Positions 34,681-43,219 of a DNA stretch of 64,000 nucleotides are shown in pieces. Under the pieces are notes generated by a model. That model made no database searches. It was not told the DNA's origin and saw only the letters and a list, made by a program, of their open reading frames with translations. The DNA lies in contig CAWJHN010000004.1 in the NCBI GenBank assembly GCA_963842725.1, forward strand, positions 372,001 through 436,000, written 5' to 3'. The number at the start of each line of letters is the position of its first letter. Within the stretch, counting starts at the first letter, position 1. The translations under genes were made by a program, and so were the position numbers. Origin of the DNA: UBA10649 sp963842725. GTDB taxonomy: Bacteria; Actinomycetota; Actinomycetes; S36-B12.

Positions 34681-35526
34681 GTGACGGGCCTGATCTACAT
34701 TGTGATCATTGCCCTATGGGCCGCGGTTCTCATACCCATGTGGCTGCGCCGCCATGACCAGATCAGTGAGGTTCGATCCACTGCTCGGTTCAGTTCCGCG
34801 ATGAAGACCCTCGCCGCCCCGGGCCAGCCCCGCTACGCGACGGACGGATACGCGATGGAGATGGGCATCTCGCCGCTGCGCTCACCCGATGCGGAGGTCC
34901 GCATGACGCGACCGACGACCGACAACCGATCCCCGTCCTCCCGCCGCGACGACGAGCGCGAGCTCGCCCGCACGTCGGCGGCCACGCGCCGGACCGTCGT
35001 CCTCGGCGGACTGGTCCTGATCCTGTTCGTGACCTTGGTCCTGGCGGTCCTGGCGATCGTGCCGCGATGGGCACCGATCGTTGCGGCCGTCCCGGTGATC
35101 GCCTTCGTGCTCGCCTCAGCCCTCACGGCGTCGAGCCGGTCGGCGGTTCGGCAGCGTCCGGCGTCCCGCCCGGTCCATCGCAGTGCCGCCGCGGAGCCGG
35201 CCAAGGTGGTGGCCGCGGACGCGGTCGCAGACGACTGGGAGACCTGGAACGCATGGGACGACGCCGACTCCTGGGAGGCGGTTCCCACCACGCTGCCGAC
35301 CTACGTGACGGCCCCGCGGGCGTCTGCTGTGCCCCGCGGCATCGATCGGTCGCGGCCGGGCGAGTGGACAGGCTCTGCAATGGTCGAGGAGGCACGCGCG
35401 ATGCGGTCCCGGCAGACCACCGATCCCCTGCTCCGGCCGGAGGCCGAGGTCGACCACGGCGCGATGACCGCCGAGCTACCGGCGATCACCGAGTCGCAGG
35501 CACCGCGCAGGGCGGTCAACGAGTAG
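34681..35526 (+). CDS. Divisome membrane protein, SepX/GlpR family
   Basis: This 281-residue protein has an N-terminal helix (about 3-21, TGLIYIVIIALWAAVLIPMW) with the conserved basic follow-up LRRHDQ, a polar stretch, two further helices (about 105-126 and 130-149) and a long cytoplasmic tail rich in Ala, Asp and Trp-containing acidic repeats. This matches the SepX (Streptomyces) / GlpR (corynebacteria, Rv0996) family, membrane partners of the cell-division machinery. Its position after rimJ also fits Rv0996. GlpR is the receptor for the MoeA-like Glp, whose gene is not here. Confidence 0.78.
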   Translation: MTGLIYIVIIALWAAVLIPMWLRRHDQISEVRSTARFSSAMKTLAAPGQPRYATDGYAMEMGISPLRSPDAEVRMTRPTTDNRSPSSRRDDERELARTSAATRRTVVLGGLVLILFVTLVLAVLAIVPRWAPIVAAVPVIAFVLASALTASSRSAVRQRPASRPVHRSAAAEPAKVVAADAVADDWETWNAWDDADSWEAVPTTLPTYVTAPRASAVPRGIDRSRPGEWTGSAMVEEARAMRSRQTTDPLLRPEAEVDHGAMTAELPAITESQAPRRAVNE

Positions 35527-35555
35527 GCGTCTGGCTGCTCCGTCCACGGGCTTGC

Positions 35556-35561
35556 TACCCT
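35556..35561 (+). promoter_or_regulatory. -10 box TACCCT of tRNA-Ala
   Basis: TACCCT lies 17 nt before the tRNA 5' end, which would leave a short leader for RNase P. No good -35 box is visible. Confidence 0.4.
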
Positions 35562-35578
35562 TTGCCCGCACCCATCAC

Positions 35579-35651
35579 GGGGCTGTAGCGCAGCTGGTAG
35601 CGCACCTCGTTCGCAACGAGGGGGTCAGGGGTTCGAGTCCCCTCAGCTCCA
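35579..35651 (+). tRNA. tRNA-Ala (anticodon CGC)
   Basis: The 73-nt cloverleaf has acceptor stem GGGGCTG/CAGCTCC with the G3:U70 wobble pair that identifies alanine tRNA. Anticodon stem CCTCG/CGAGG carries loop TTCGCAA (anticodon CGC, reading GCG), and the T-arm is GGGGTTCGAGTCCCC. The discriminator base is A; CCA is not fully encoded (ACA). Confidence 0.96.
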
Positions 35652-35654
35652 CAT

Positions 35655-35694
35655 CGTCGAAGAGGGCCGGGACTCCCGGCCCTCTTCGACGTTT
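35655..35694 (+). terminator. Intrinsic terminator after tRNA-Ala
   Basis: A perfect 17-bp stem (35655-35671 with 35675-35691) closes a 3-nt loop and is followed by TTT. It begins 4 nt after the tRNA. It can also end transcripts of the convergent acetyltransferase gene. Confidence 0.85.
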
Positions 35695-35715
35695 GTGAGC
35701 CGGTGACGTGCGCCG

Positions 35716-36291
35716 TCACCCTGGGACGCCGAGGTCGATGCGGAACAGTCGTGCCTCGAAGCCGCCCTGGGCCTCGGGCGCCACGAACTCGCGAACGAGC
35801 ACGGCTCCATTGGCCAGGGCCACCGACTGCGACGCGAGGTTCTGCGTGTCGGTGACGAGGTCGACGAACGGAAGACCGGCGGAGCGTGCCACGTCGAGCA
35901 TGCCGGCCAGGGCCTGCGTGGCGTACCCGCGGCGCCGCTTCCATGGGACGACCGCGTAGCCCACGTGCCCCAGGCAGTAGGGCGGCAGGTCCGTTGTTCC
36001 TGGCTGCCATCTCAGCGAGATCGCCCCGCAGTAGTCGCCGTCCCACATCCACCGCCGCTCACCGGGGAGTCGAGGCACCTGGGATCCGTCGGGAAGCGTG
36101 ATGGGCCGGCCACCGCGGATCGGGTCGTTCAGCTCCGCCAGGAAGGCAGCCGGATCGGCAGCGATTCCCTGATGCTCGGCCGCTGCTGCGTCGGCGTCCA
36201 CCATCGCCAGTTCGGACGACCACCCGTGCCCCAGCGAGGACAGGTAGCTGGCCAGGTACTCCTCGGACGGACGGACGAGTTCCACCGGCAC
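35716..36291 (-). CDS. GNAT-family N-acetyltransferase
   Basis: This 191-residue GNAT protein has the acetyl-CoA-binding region VPWKRRRGYATQALAGML and the C-terminal NLASQSVALANGAVLVREF. The N-terminal VRPSEEYLASYL also fits the family. No regulatory or substrate clue is seen. The GTG at 36291 is my choice because the domain begins there; GTG 36309 is an alternative and neither has a clear ribosome site. It lies 32 nt downstream of the mannosyltransferase gene, same strand. Confidence 0.82.
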   Translation of the reverse strand: MPVELVRPSEEYLASYLSSLGHGWSSELAMVDADAAAAEHQGIAADPAAFLAELNDPIRGGRPITLPDGSQVPRLPGERRWMWDGDYCGAISLRWQPGTTDLPPYCLGHVGYAVVPWKRRRGYATQALAGMLDVARSAGLPFVDLVTDTQNLASQSVALANGAVLVREFVAPEAQGGFEARLFRIDLGVPG

Positions 36292-36323
36292 AGGATGCCA
36301 GAGTGTCACCCACGCCCGGGCCG

Positions 36324-37967
36324 TCACGTCCAGGTGGGCATCCACATGCGCAGGCGCCACGCCTCATAGGGGATGACCTCACCGGTCCACACCGGGTAGA
36401 ACCACCACGCGACGACCACCACCGCGATGAGGAACAGGCCCACTGCCAGTGCTCCGTTGCGGCGCCGGGCCAACGGGGCCGCCGAGGGGCCGAGCACCGT
36501 GCCGAGGCTCATGGCCAGTGCGATCGCGACGAACGGTGCGTAGACGATCGTGTAGAAGGTGAAGATCGTGCGGTCGAGGTACAGCAGCCACGGCACCCAG
36601 CCGGCGGCGATCGCCACGATGACCGCCCCCGAGCGCCAGTCGCGCCGGCCGACCCAGCGCCAGGCCTGGTGCACCACGGCGAGGATGGCGGCCCACCAGA
36701 TGACGGGGTTGCCGAGTGCCAGGACCTCGGCGGCGCAGTTGTCCGTCGGGCAGCCGCGCGAGCCGTCCTTGATCGAGTCCCAGTAGAACGAGGTGGGACG
36801 GGTCATGAACGGCCACGACAGCGGGTTGCTCGCATAGGCGTGTTCGGAGTTCAGGCCGACGTGGAATCGCCAGGCCTCGCCGTGGTAGTGCCACAGGGAT
36901 CGCAGTGCCGCCGGGATGATCGACTCGGTGTCGGAGTCCGCCCAGTGCCGCGACCAGCCGCCGTCGGTCAGGAGCCAGCCGCTCCAGGTCGCCAGGTAGA
37001 CGATGCCGGCGATGGCGAGCATCGACACCGCCGCGCCGGGGGCGTCGCGAAGCACCGTGGCGGCCCAAGGCCGACGCACTCCGACGGCGCGCCGCGCCGA
37101 CACGTCCCAGATGACGGACAGGAGTGCGAAGAGGGCGAGGAACCACAGGCCGGACCACTTGACGCCGCAGGCGAGCCCCAGTGTCACGGCGGCCGCCCAA
37201 CGGAGCGGCCGAAGTCCCAGGCGGGGTCCCCACTCGGTGCTGAGGCCGCTCAGGCCGTCCCGCTCGACGATCCGCGCGAGGCGACGACGCGTCCGGTCAC
37301 GGTCGAGGAGCAGGAGTCCGAACGAGGCGAGGACCCAGAACATGAGCGTCATGTCGAGCAGGCCGGTGCGGCTCATCACCAGGTGCATGCCGTCCAGCGC
37401 GAGCAGGAATCCGGCCAGCGTCCCGATGAGGTCCGAGCGCGTGAGGCGACGCGCGATCCGGGCCACCATCAGGATCGACAGCGTGCCCAGCACGGCGACG
37501 GCGATGCGCCAGCCGAAGGGCGTGGCGCCGAAGAGGTACTCGCCCAGCGCGATCGTCCACTTGCCCAGCGGCGGGTGGACGACGAACGCGGGCTCATCCG
37601 TGAAGATGTCGAGCAGGCGCCAGTTGCCGTCCGACGCGAGCAGCGTCTCGTTCGCCCCTTCGGCCATCCCCTGCTCATAGCCGTGGGCGAGCAGCCCGAG
37701 CGCGTCCTTGGGGTAGTACGTCTCGTCGAAGGCGATCGCATGCGGCTGGCCGAGGTTCACGATCCGCAGCAGTCCGCCGATGACCATGACGAGGATGGGT
37801 CCGATCCACCCGCGGATCCCGCGTGACGGCATGGGGGGAAACAGGCGCTCGGGCAGCGAGGCGACGCCGCGCCGCGGTGCGGGCGCTCGGTCGTACCTGG
37901 GCCGGGCGGGCTCGTCGACGTCGACAGCGTCGTCGAACTGCTCGACTGTCGTGGAGGGGCCCGTCAC
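36324..37967 (-). CDS. pmt: Protein O-mannosyltransferase (PMT family)
   Basis: This 547-residue GT39-family membrane enzyme has a Pro/Arg-rich cytoplasmic N-terminus of about 55 residues, then about 10-11 helices. The first loop carries the catalytic-type FDETYYPKDAL, where Asp-Glu is essential in PMTs, and a second loop has HPPLGKW. It transfers mannose from polyprenyl phosphate to exported proteins. GTG 37967 has TACGAT 6 nt upstream. It is divergent from rsmI, the same arrangement as Rv1002c-Rv1003 in M. tuberculosis. Confidence 0.92.
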   Translation of the reverse strand: MTGPSTTVEQFDDAVDVDEPARPRYDRAPAPRRGVASLPERLFPPMPSRGIRGWIGPILVMVIGGLLRIVNLGQPHAIAFDETYYPKDALGLLAHGYEQGMAEGANETLLASDGNWRLLDIFTDEPAFVVHPPLGKWTIALGEYLFGATPFGWRIAVAVLGTLSILMVARIARRLTRSDLIGTLAGFLLALDGMHLVMSRTGLLDMTLMFWVLASFGLLLLDRDRTRRRLARIVERDGLSGLSTEWGPRLGLRPLRWAAAVTLGLACGVKWSGLWFLALFALLSVIWDVSARRAVGVRRPWAATVLRDAPGAAVSMLAIAGIVYLATWSGWLLTDGGWSRHWADSDTESIIPAALRSLWHYHGEAWRFHVGLNSEHAYASNPLSWPFMTRPTSFYWDSIKDGSRGCPTDNCAAEVLALGNPVIWWAAILAVVHQAWRWVGRRDWRSGAVIVAIAAGWVPWLLYLDRTIFTFYTIVYAPFVAIALAMSLGTVLGPSAAPLARRRNGALAVGLFLIAVVVVAWWFYPVWTGEVIPYEAWRLRMWMPTWT

Positions 37968-37973
37968 CGGGTC

Positions 37974-37979
37974 ATCGTA
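37974..37979 (-). promoter_or_regulatory. -10 box TACGAT of pmt
   Basis: TACGAT on the minus strand ends 6 nt before the GTG at 37967; this fixes the start among several in-frame candidates. Confidence 0.6.
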
Positions 37980-38032
37980 TTCATCGGCCGGTGCCGGGGA
38001 CGTCAGTGCGCCCCGCGACGGGCGCGGGCTGT

Positions 38033-38038
38033 CAGGAT
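38033..38038 (+). promoter_or_regulatory. -10 box CAGGAT of rsmI
   Basis: CAGGAT ends 6 nt before the ATG of rsmI, divergent from the pmt promoter. Confidence 0.4.
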
Positions 38039-38044
38039 GCGTGG

Positions 38045-38917
38045 ATGAGCCCTCAGGCGACCGGACGGATCCTCCTGGCCGCGACGCCTCTCGGAAACCC
38101 CGGAGACGCGTCCCGGCGCCTGGCCGAGGCACTGGCCACGGCGGACGTCATCGCCGCCGAGGACACGCGACGCGTGCGACGGCTGCTGTCGGACCTGGGC
38201 GTGACGCCGGTCGGGCGCATCACGTCCTTCTTCGACGCCAACGAGCGCGAGCGTTCGGACGAGCTGGTCGCCCTGGCCCTCGGCGGCGCGACCGTCGTGG
38301 TCGTGTCGGACGCGGGCATGCCGACGGTCAGCGACCCCGGATACCGGCTGGTCGCCCTGGCCATCGAGCGCGGGGTGCCGCTCGCCGTCCTGCCGGGACC
38401 GTCAGCCGTGCTGACCGCGCTCGCCCTGTCCGGGCTGCCCGTCGATCGGTTCTGCTTCGAGGGGTTCCTGCCGCGCAAGTCGGGGGAGCGCGCGACGCGC
38501 ATCGCCGAGCTGGCCGGTGAGCCGCGCACCATGGTGTTCTTCGAGGCTCCGCACCGGCTCGCGGCGATGCTGGGGGCGCTCGTCACCGGGCTCGGGGCCG
38601 AGCGCCCCGCCGCTGTGTGTCGCGAGCTCACGAAGACCTACGAGGAAGTGCGACGCGCCCCGTTGTCGGAGCTGGCCGCATGGGCGGCGGACGGTGTGCG
38701 CGGCGAGATCACGGTCGTGGTCGGCGGCGCCGACCCCGCGCAGCTGCGTCGGGCGGCCGGACTCGAGGATCCGGCCGGCTGGGCGGCAGCCGTCGCAGCG
38801 CAGGAGGAGGCCGGAACCGATCGCCGCGAGGCGATCGCCGACGTCGCCCGCAGGGCGGGGGTTCCGCGTCGCGAGGTGTACGACGCAGTCGTGAAGGGCA
38901 AGGCGTCGCGACCGTAG
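38045..38917 (+). CDS. rsmI: 16S rRNA 2'-O-ribose C1402 methyltransferase RsmI
   Basis: This 290-residue tetrapyrrole-methylase-fold enzyme has the RsmI motifs LLAATPLGNPGD, VIAAEDTRRVRRLL, DAGMPTVSDPGYRLV, LPGPSAVLTAL and EGFLPRK. It methylates the ribose of C1402 in 16S rRNA in the decoding centre using SAM. Its TAG stop is the first half of the -10 box of metG. A C-terminal region (RREAIADVARRAGVPRREVYD) is the usual RsmI tail. Confidence 0.95.
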   Translation: MSPQATGRILLAATPLGNPGDASRRLAEALATADVIAAEDTRRVRRLLSDLGVTPVGRITSFFDANERERSDELVALALGGATVVVVSDAGMPTVSDPGYRLVALAIERGVPLAVLPGPSAVLTALALSGLPVDRFCFEGFLPRKSGERATRIAELAGEPRTMVFFEAPHRLAAMLGALVTGLGAERPAAVCRELTKTYEEVRRAPLSELAAWAADGVRGEITVVVGGADPAQLRRAAGLEDPAGWAAAVAAQEEAGTDRREAIADVARRAGVPRREVYDAVVKGKASRP

Positions 38918-38920
38918 GAT
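38915..38920 (+). promoter_or_regulatory. -10 box TAGGAT of metG, containing the rsmI stop
   Basis: TAGGAT starts with the TAG stop codon of rsmI and ends 6 nt before the ATG of metG. Confidence 0.6.
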
Positions 38921-38926
38921 CGGCCC

Positions 38927-40522
38927 ATGGCCGACTCGAAGGCGTTCTACCTCACGACGCCGATCTACTACGTGAACGATGCCCCGCACATCGGCCACGC
39001 CTACACGACCACGGCGGGCGACGTCCTGACGCGGTGGCACCGCCAGCGCGGCGAGAACGTCTGGTTCCTCACGGGCGTCGACGAGCACGGCACGAAGGTG
39101 CAGCGCGCCGCCGAGGCGGGTGGCGTCACGCCGCAGCAGTGGGTCGACCGGCTCGTCGCGGACTCGTGGCTCCCGGTCCTGCAGACGGTCGACGCGGCCA
39201 ACGACGACTTCATCCGCACGACCGAGTCGCGGCATGTCGAGCGCGTCCAGCGGTTCTGGGAGGTCGTGCGGGAGAACGGGTACGTGTACTCGTCGACGTA
39301 CGAGGGTCCCTACTGCGTCGGCTGCGAGGAGTTCAAGCTCCCCGGCGACCTCCTCGACGGCACGGGCGAGTTCACCGGCCAGCGGGTGTGCCCCGTGCAC
39401 GGTCGGCCGGTGGAGGAGCTGCAGGAGGAGAACTGGTTCTTCCGACTCTCCGCCTTCCAGGACCGGCTCATCGCCCACTACGAAGCCGATCCCGGTGCCG
39501 TTCAGCCGCGCAGCGCGCACAACGAGGTGATGTCGTTCATCCGGCAGGGGCTCACCGACATCTCGATGTCGCGGTCGAGCGTGAGCTGGGGCATACCGCT
39601 GCCCTGGGACGAGGGCCAGGTCGTCTACGTGTGGTTCGACGCCCTGCTCAACTACGCGACGGCCGTCGGGTACGGGGCGGCCGAGGACTCGGCCGAGGGT
39701 CGCAGGTTCGCCGAGTGCTGGCCGCCCGACGTCAACCTTGTCGGAAAGGACATCCTCCGCTTCCACGCGGTCTACTGGCCCGCGATGCTGATGGCTGCCG
39801 GTCTGGAGCCACCGCGGAAGGTGTTCGCGCACGGCTGGCTCCTCGTGGGCGGCGAGAAGATGTCCAAGTCCAAGCTCACCGGCATCTCGCCCGAGCAGGT
39901 CATCGACCACTTCGGGTCCGATGCGTTCCGCTACTACTTCCTGCGCGCAATCCAGTTCGGTCAGGACGGATCGTTCTCCTGGGAGGACATGTCGGCGCGC
40001 TACACGGCAGAGCTCGCCAACGGCCTCGGCAACCTCGCGTCGCGGGCCACGGCCATGGTCGGCAAGTACTGCGACGGCACGCTTCCCCAGGCGCACGACT
40101 TCGGCCCGGCCGAGTCAGAGGTGATCGCGGCCCTGGCCGAGGCGGCAGCGACCGCGGACCGTGCCTTCGTGGACCTCGACTTCTCGACGGGCATCGTCGC
40201 CGTCAAGGACCTCGTCGATCGCGTCAACGGGTACGTCACCGAGCAGGCGCCGTGGGTCCTCGCCAAGGACGAGGCGAATCGGGCACGCCTCGACGTCGTC
40301 CTGTACACCATCTGCGAGTCGCTGAGGGCGGTCGCCGTGCTCTACAACCCATTGATGCCGAAGGCGATGGCGTCATTGTGGGAGCAGCTCGGTGCCGCGG
40401 ATCAACTGGGCCCGATCGCCGACCAGCGCATCGCCGACGTGGCGCGCTGGGGCCAGCTGGCACCCGGGGCCACGGTCACCAAGGGCGTGAGCCTGTTCCC
40501 GAGACTCGAAGAGACTCCGTGA
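38927..40522 (+). CDS. metG: Methionine-tRNA ligase
   Basis: This 531-residue class I aminoacyl-tRNA synthetase has the HIGH motif in APHIGHAYTTT, the zinc knuckle YCVGCEEF with a second half CPVHGR (C-x2-C and C-x2-H), and the KMSKS loop in GGEKMSKSKLTG. The anticodon-binding helices lie in about 380-520; no C-terminal tRNA-binding EMAP domain is present. The ATG is leaderless and the TGA overlaps the GTG of tatD. Confidence 0.97.
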   Translation: MADSKAFYLTTPIYYVNDAPHIGHAYTTTAGDVLTRWHRQRGENVWFLTGVDEHGTKVQRAAEAGGVTPQQWVDRLVADSWLPVLQTVDAANDDFIRTTESRHVERVQRFWEVVRENGYVYSSTYEGPYCVGCEEFKLPGDLLDGTGEFTGQRVCPVHGRPVEELQEENWFFRLSAFQDRLIAHYEADPGAVQPRSAHNEVMSFIRQGLTDISMSRSSVSWGIPLPWDEGQVVYVWFDALLNYATAVGYGAAEDSAEGRRFAECWPPDVNLVGKDILRFHAVYWPAMLMAAGLEPPRKVFAHGWLLVGGEKMSKSKLTGISPEQVIDHFGSDAFRYYFLRAIQFGQDGSFSWEDMSARYTAELANGLGNLASRATAMVGKYCDGTLPQAHDFGPAESEVIAALAEAAATADRAFVDLDFSTGIVAVKDLVDRVNGYVTEQAPWVLAKDEANRARLDVVLYTICESLRAVAVLYNPLMPKAMASLWEQLGAADQLGPIADQRIADVARWGQLAPGATVTKGVSLFPRLEETP

Positions 40523-41364
40523 CGTTCCTGCCGCCACCGGAGCCGCTGCCGGCCCCGGTGATCGACAGTCACACGCATCTCAACCTGCACGATCGCTACC
40601 TCCACGGCGCATCGGTGCCGGACGCTGACGAACTGCTGGCGCTGGCTGCGGGCGTGGGAGTCGCCAAGGTCGTCCAGATCGGCTGCGACGTGGACTACGC
40701 GAGGGATTCGGTCGAGATGGCCCGAACGCGTCCCGATGTGATCGTCGGCGTGTCCGTCCACCCCAACGACGCCGCGCGCATCCAGCGCGACGGCGGTCCG
40801 GGGGCGCTCGATGCCGCGCTCGCCGAGATCGCCGAGCTCGCCCGGGAGGATGTCGTGCGGGCCGTGGGCGAGACCGGGCTCGACTACTACCGCACGGGCG
40901 AGGACCTGCACGGGGCGCAGCAGCGCGCTTTCCGGTGGCACATCGAGCTGGCCAAGGAGCTCGACAAGGCGCTCGTCATCCACGATCGCGACGCGCACGA
41001 CGACGTGATGGCGGTGCTGGAGGAGCAGGGGGCACCGGAGCGGGTGGTGTTCCACTGCTTCAGCGGCGACGCCGCGATGGCCGTGCACTGCGCCGAGCGC
41101 GGCTGGTTCATGTCGTTCGCCGGGCCGATCACCTACAAGGCCAACGACGCCCTGCGCGCGGCCCTCGCCGTCGTGCCCGACGCGCTGCTGCTGGTCGAGA
41201 CGGATGCCCCCTACCTGACACCCGTCCCGCATCGCGGCAAGCCGAACGCGTCCTACCTCATGCCGCACACCGTCCGGTTCATGGCTGCGCAACGGGGCAT
41301 GCCGGAGGCCGCCATGTGCGGCCTGCTCTACGACAACGCCCAGCGGGCCTTCGGGGCATGGTGA
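40519..41364 (+). CDS. tatD: TatD-family metal-dependent DNase
   Basis: This 281-residue TIM-barrel hydrolase has the metal ligands in IDSHTHLN, GETGLDYY (bridging Glu), LVIHDRDAHDD, VFHCFSG and LLVETDAPYLTP. TatD proteins are 3'-5' exonucleases or D-aminoacyl-tRNA deacylase-like enzymes of quality control. GTG 40519 overlaps the metG stop (GTGA) and its own stop overlaps the rsmA start. In mycobacteria and many relatives rpfB separates tatD and rsmA; here they overlap. Confidence 0.93.
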   Translation: MTFLPPPEPLPAPVIDSHTHLNLHDRYLHGASVPDADELLALAAGVGVAKVVQIGCDVDYARDSVEMARTRPDVIVGVSVHPNDAARIQRDGGPGALDAALAEIAELAREDVVRAVGETGLDYYRTGEDLHGAQQRAFRWHIELAKELDKALVIHDRDAHDDVMAVLEEQGAPERVVFHCFSGDAAMAVHCAERGWFMSFAGPITYKANDALRAALAVVPDALLLVETDAPYLTPVPHRGKPNASYLMPHTVRFMAAQRGMPEAAMCGLLYDNAQRAFGAW

Positions 41365-42266
41365 CCAGGCCCGCCGGGGACCCCGATCCCGACTCGGCCC
41401 TGCTCGGCGGTGGCGACATCAGGGCACTGGTCGCCGAGCTCGGTATCCGGCCGACCAAGAAGTGGGGCCAGAACTTCGTCACCGACCCGAACACCGTCCG
41501 CCGCATCGTGCGCAGCGCGCGCCTCTCGCCGGACGACGTGGTGCTCGAGGTCGGTCCGGGGCTGGGCAGCCTCACCCTCGCCCTGCTCCCGCACGTCGCC
41601 CGGGTCGTGGCGGTCGAGATCGACCCGGTCCTCGCGGCCCGACTCCCATCGACGGTGGCCGAGCGGCTGCCGCAGTACGTCGACCGCCTCGACGTCCTGG
41701 TCGCCGACGCCATGCGGCTGCCGGACCTGGCCCAGGCGCCGACCGCGCTGGTCGCGAACCTGCCGTACAACGTCGCAGTACCGGTGGTCCTGCACCTGCT
41801 CGAGGCCGTCCCGTCGATCGCGAACGTGCTCGTCATGGTCCAGAAGGAGGTGGCCGACCGGCTGGTCGCGTCGCCGGGGGGCCGGGTCTACGGCATCCCG
41901 AGCGTGAAGGCCCGGTGGTACTGCGACGTCGAGTACGCCGGGAACGTCGGCACGTCCGTCTTCTGGCCGGTGCCTCGCGTCGACTCGGGCCTCGTTCGGA
42001 TGACCCGGCATGCGCCGCCCGCGGCCGCGGGCGGCCGAGCCGCCGTCTTCGCGGTGGTCGACGCCGCCTTCGGGCAGCGGCGGAAGACCCTGCGGGCCGC
42101 CCTCGCCGGAATCGCGGGTGGACCGGCAGCCGCCGAGGCGGCGCTGGTGGGGGCGGGCATCGCGCCGTCGACCCGGGGCGAGCAGCTCACGGTGGAGGAG
42201 TTCGCGCGGGTCAGCGACGAGCTGGCCATCGCTCGCGGGCGCGCTTCCTCCCCGGATTCCGCATAG
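41358..42266 (+). CDS. rsmA: 16S rRNA dimethyladenosine transferase RsmA (KsgA)
   Basis: This 302-residue SAM-dependent methyltransferase dimethylates A1518 and A1519 of 16S rRNA. Motifs are KKWGQNFVTDPN, the SAM loop VLEVGPGLGSLTLAL, VEIDP, and the catalytic NLPYNVAVPV (NLPY). PVPRVDSGLV and FGQRRKTLRAAL are family blocks. ATG 41358 and GTG 41361 are both possible starts and overlap the tatD stop. The TAG stop is part of the -10 box of ispE. Confidence 0.95.
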   Translation: MVTRPAGDPDPDSALLGGGDIRALVAELGIRPTKKWGQNFVTDPNTVRRIVRSARLSPDDVVLEVGPGLGSLTLALLPHVARVVAVEIDPVLAARLPSTVAERLPQYVDRLDVLVADAMRLPDLAQAPTALVANLPYNVAVPVVLHLLEAVPSIANVLVMVQKEVADRLVASPGGRVYGIPSVKARWYCDVEYAGNVGTSVFWPVPRVDSGLVRMTRHAPPAAAGGRAAVFAVVDAAFGQRRKTLRAALAGIAGGPAAAEAALVGAGIAPSTRGEQLTVEEFARVSDELAIARGRASSPDSA

Positions 42267-42269
42267 CCT
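42264..42269 (+). promoter_or_regulatory. -10 box TAGCCT of ispE, containing the rsmA stop
   Basis: TAGCCT begins with the TAG stop codon of rsmA and lies 7 nt before the GTG of ispE. Confidence 0.6.
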
Positions 42270-42276
42270 TCCAGAC

Positions 42277-43188
42277 GTGGCCACGTCATCCGTGACAGTC
42301 AAGGTCCCGGCAAAGGTGAACCTGCAGCTGTCGGTGGGTCCGGTGCGTCCCGATGGCTTCCACGAGCTGGTCACCGTCTTCCAGGCGGTCAGCCTCTCGG
42401 ACGAGATCGTGGTGAAGGCCAGTCGCCGCCCCGGCATCACGATCACGCTGTCGGGCGAGGGTGAGGGCGCACTGCCCCTGGGCCCGGAGAACCTCGCCTA
42501 TCGTGCGGCCGAGATGCTCGCCGACCACGTCGGCGTCGAGCCGTCCGTCGAGATCCACATCCACAAGGCCATCCCGGTGGCGGGCGGGATGGCCGGCGGC
42601 AGTGCCGACGCGGCCGGCACCCTCCTGGCCTGCGACGCGCTGTGGCGGCAGGCGACCCCGCGCGAGGAGCTCATGGTGCTGGCCGGTCGCCTCGGCTCCG
42701 ATGTGCCGTTCGCTCTGCACGGCGGCACCGCCATCGGCACCGGCCGCGGCGAGAACCTCACTCCGGTGCTGTCGCGCGGCACGTTCCACTGGGTCTTCGC
42801 TCTTGCGGACGGGGGACTGTCGACGCCGGCCGTCTACGGCGAGTGCGACCGCCTTCGGGGCGGTCGCAAGGTGCCCGAGCCGTACGTCTCCGACATGCTG
42901 ATGCAGGCCGTACGGGCAGGCGACCCGGTCCTGCTCGGCAAGTCCCTGCACAACGACCTGCAGGCGGCGGCCCTCTCCTTGCGCCCGGCCCTCGACCAGG
43001 TGCTCGAGGTCGGGGAGGACTTCGGCGCACTCGGCGGCATCGTGTCGGGCAGCGGCCCCACCTGCGCCTTCGTGGCTCGCGACGAGGAGCACGCCCTGGA
43101 CATCGCCGTCGCGCTGTCGGCCTCGGGGGTGTGCCGGTCGGTGCGGCGCGCGTCGGGGCCGGTGATCGGCGCCCGGGTGACCGGTTGA
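42277..43188 (+). CDS. ispE: 4-diphosphocytidyl-2-C-methyl-D-erythritol kinase
   Basis: This 303-residue GHMP kinase catalyses the ATP-dependent fourth step of the MEP isoprenoid pathway. The N-terminal VKVPAKVNLQLSVGPVRPDGFHEL carries the substrate Lys and His, and the ATP loop PVAGGMAGGSAD is at 100-111. GSGPTCAF is the third GHMP motif. It follows rsmA, a pairing seen across bacteria, but has its own leaderless promoter. Confidence 0.96.
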   Translation: MATSSVTVKVPAKVNLQLSVGPVRPDGFHELVTVFQAVSLSDEIVVKASRRPGITITLSGEGEGALPLGPENLAYRAAEMLADHVGVEPSVEIHIHKAIPVAGGMAGGSADAAGTLLACDALWRQATPREELMVLAGRLGSDVPFALHGGTAIGTGRGENLTPVLSRGTFHWVFALADGGLSTPAVYGECDRLRGGRKVPEPYVSDMLMQAVRAGDPVLLGKSLHNDLQAAALSLRPALDQVLEVGEDFGALGGIVSGSGPTCAFVARDEEHALDIAVALSASGVCRSVRRASGPVIGARVTG

Positions 43189-43219
43189 GGGCGGTGCATT
43201 TCGGGCAGGTAACGAGTGT

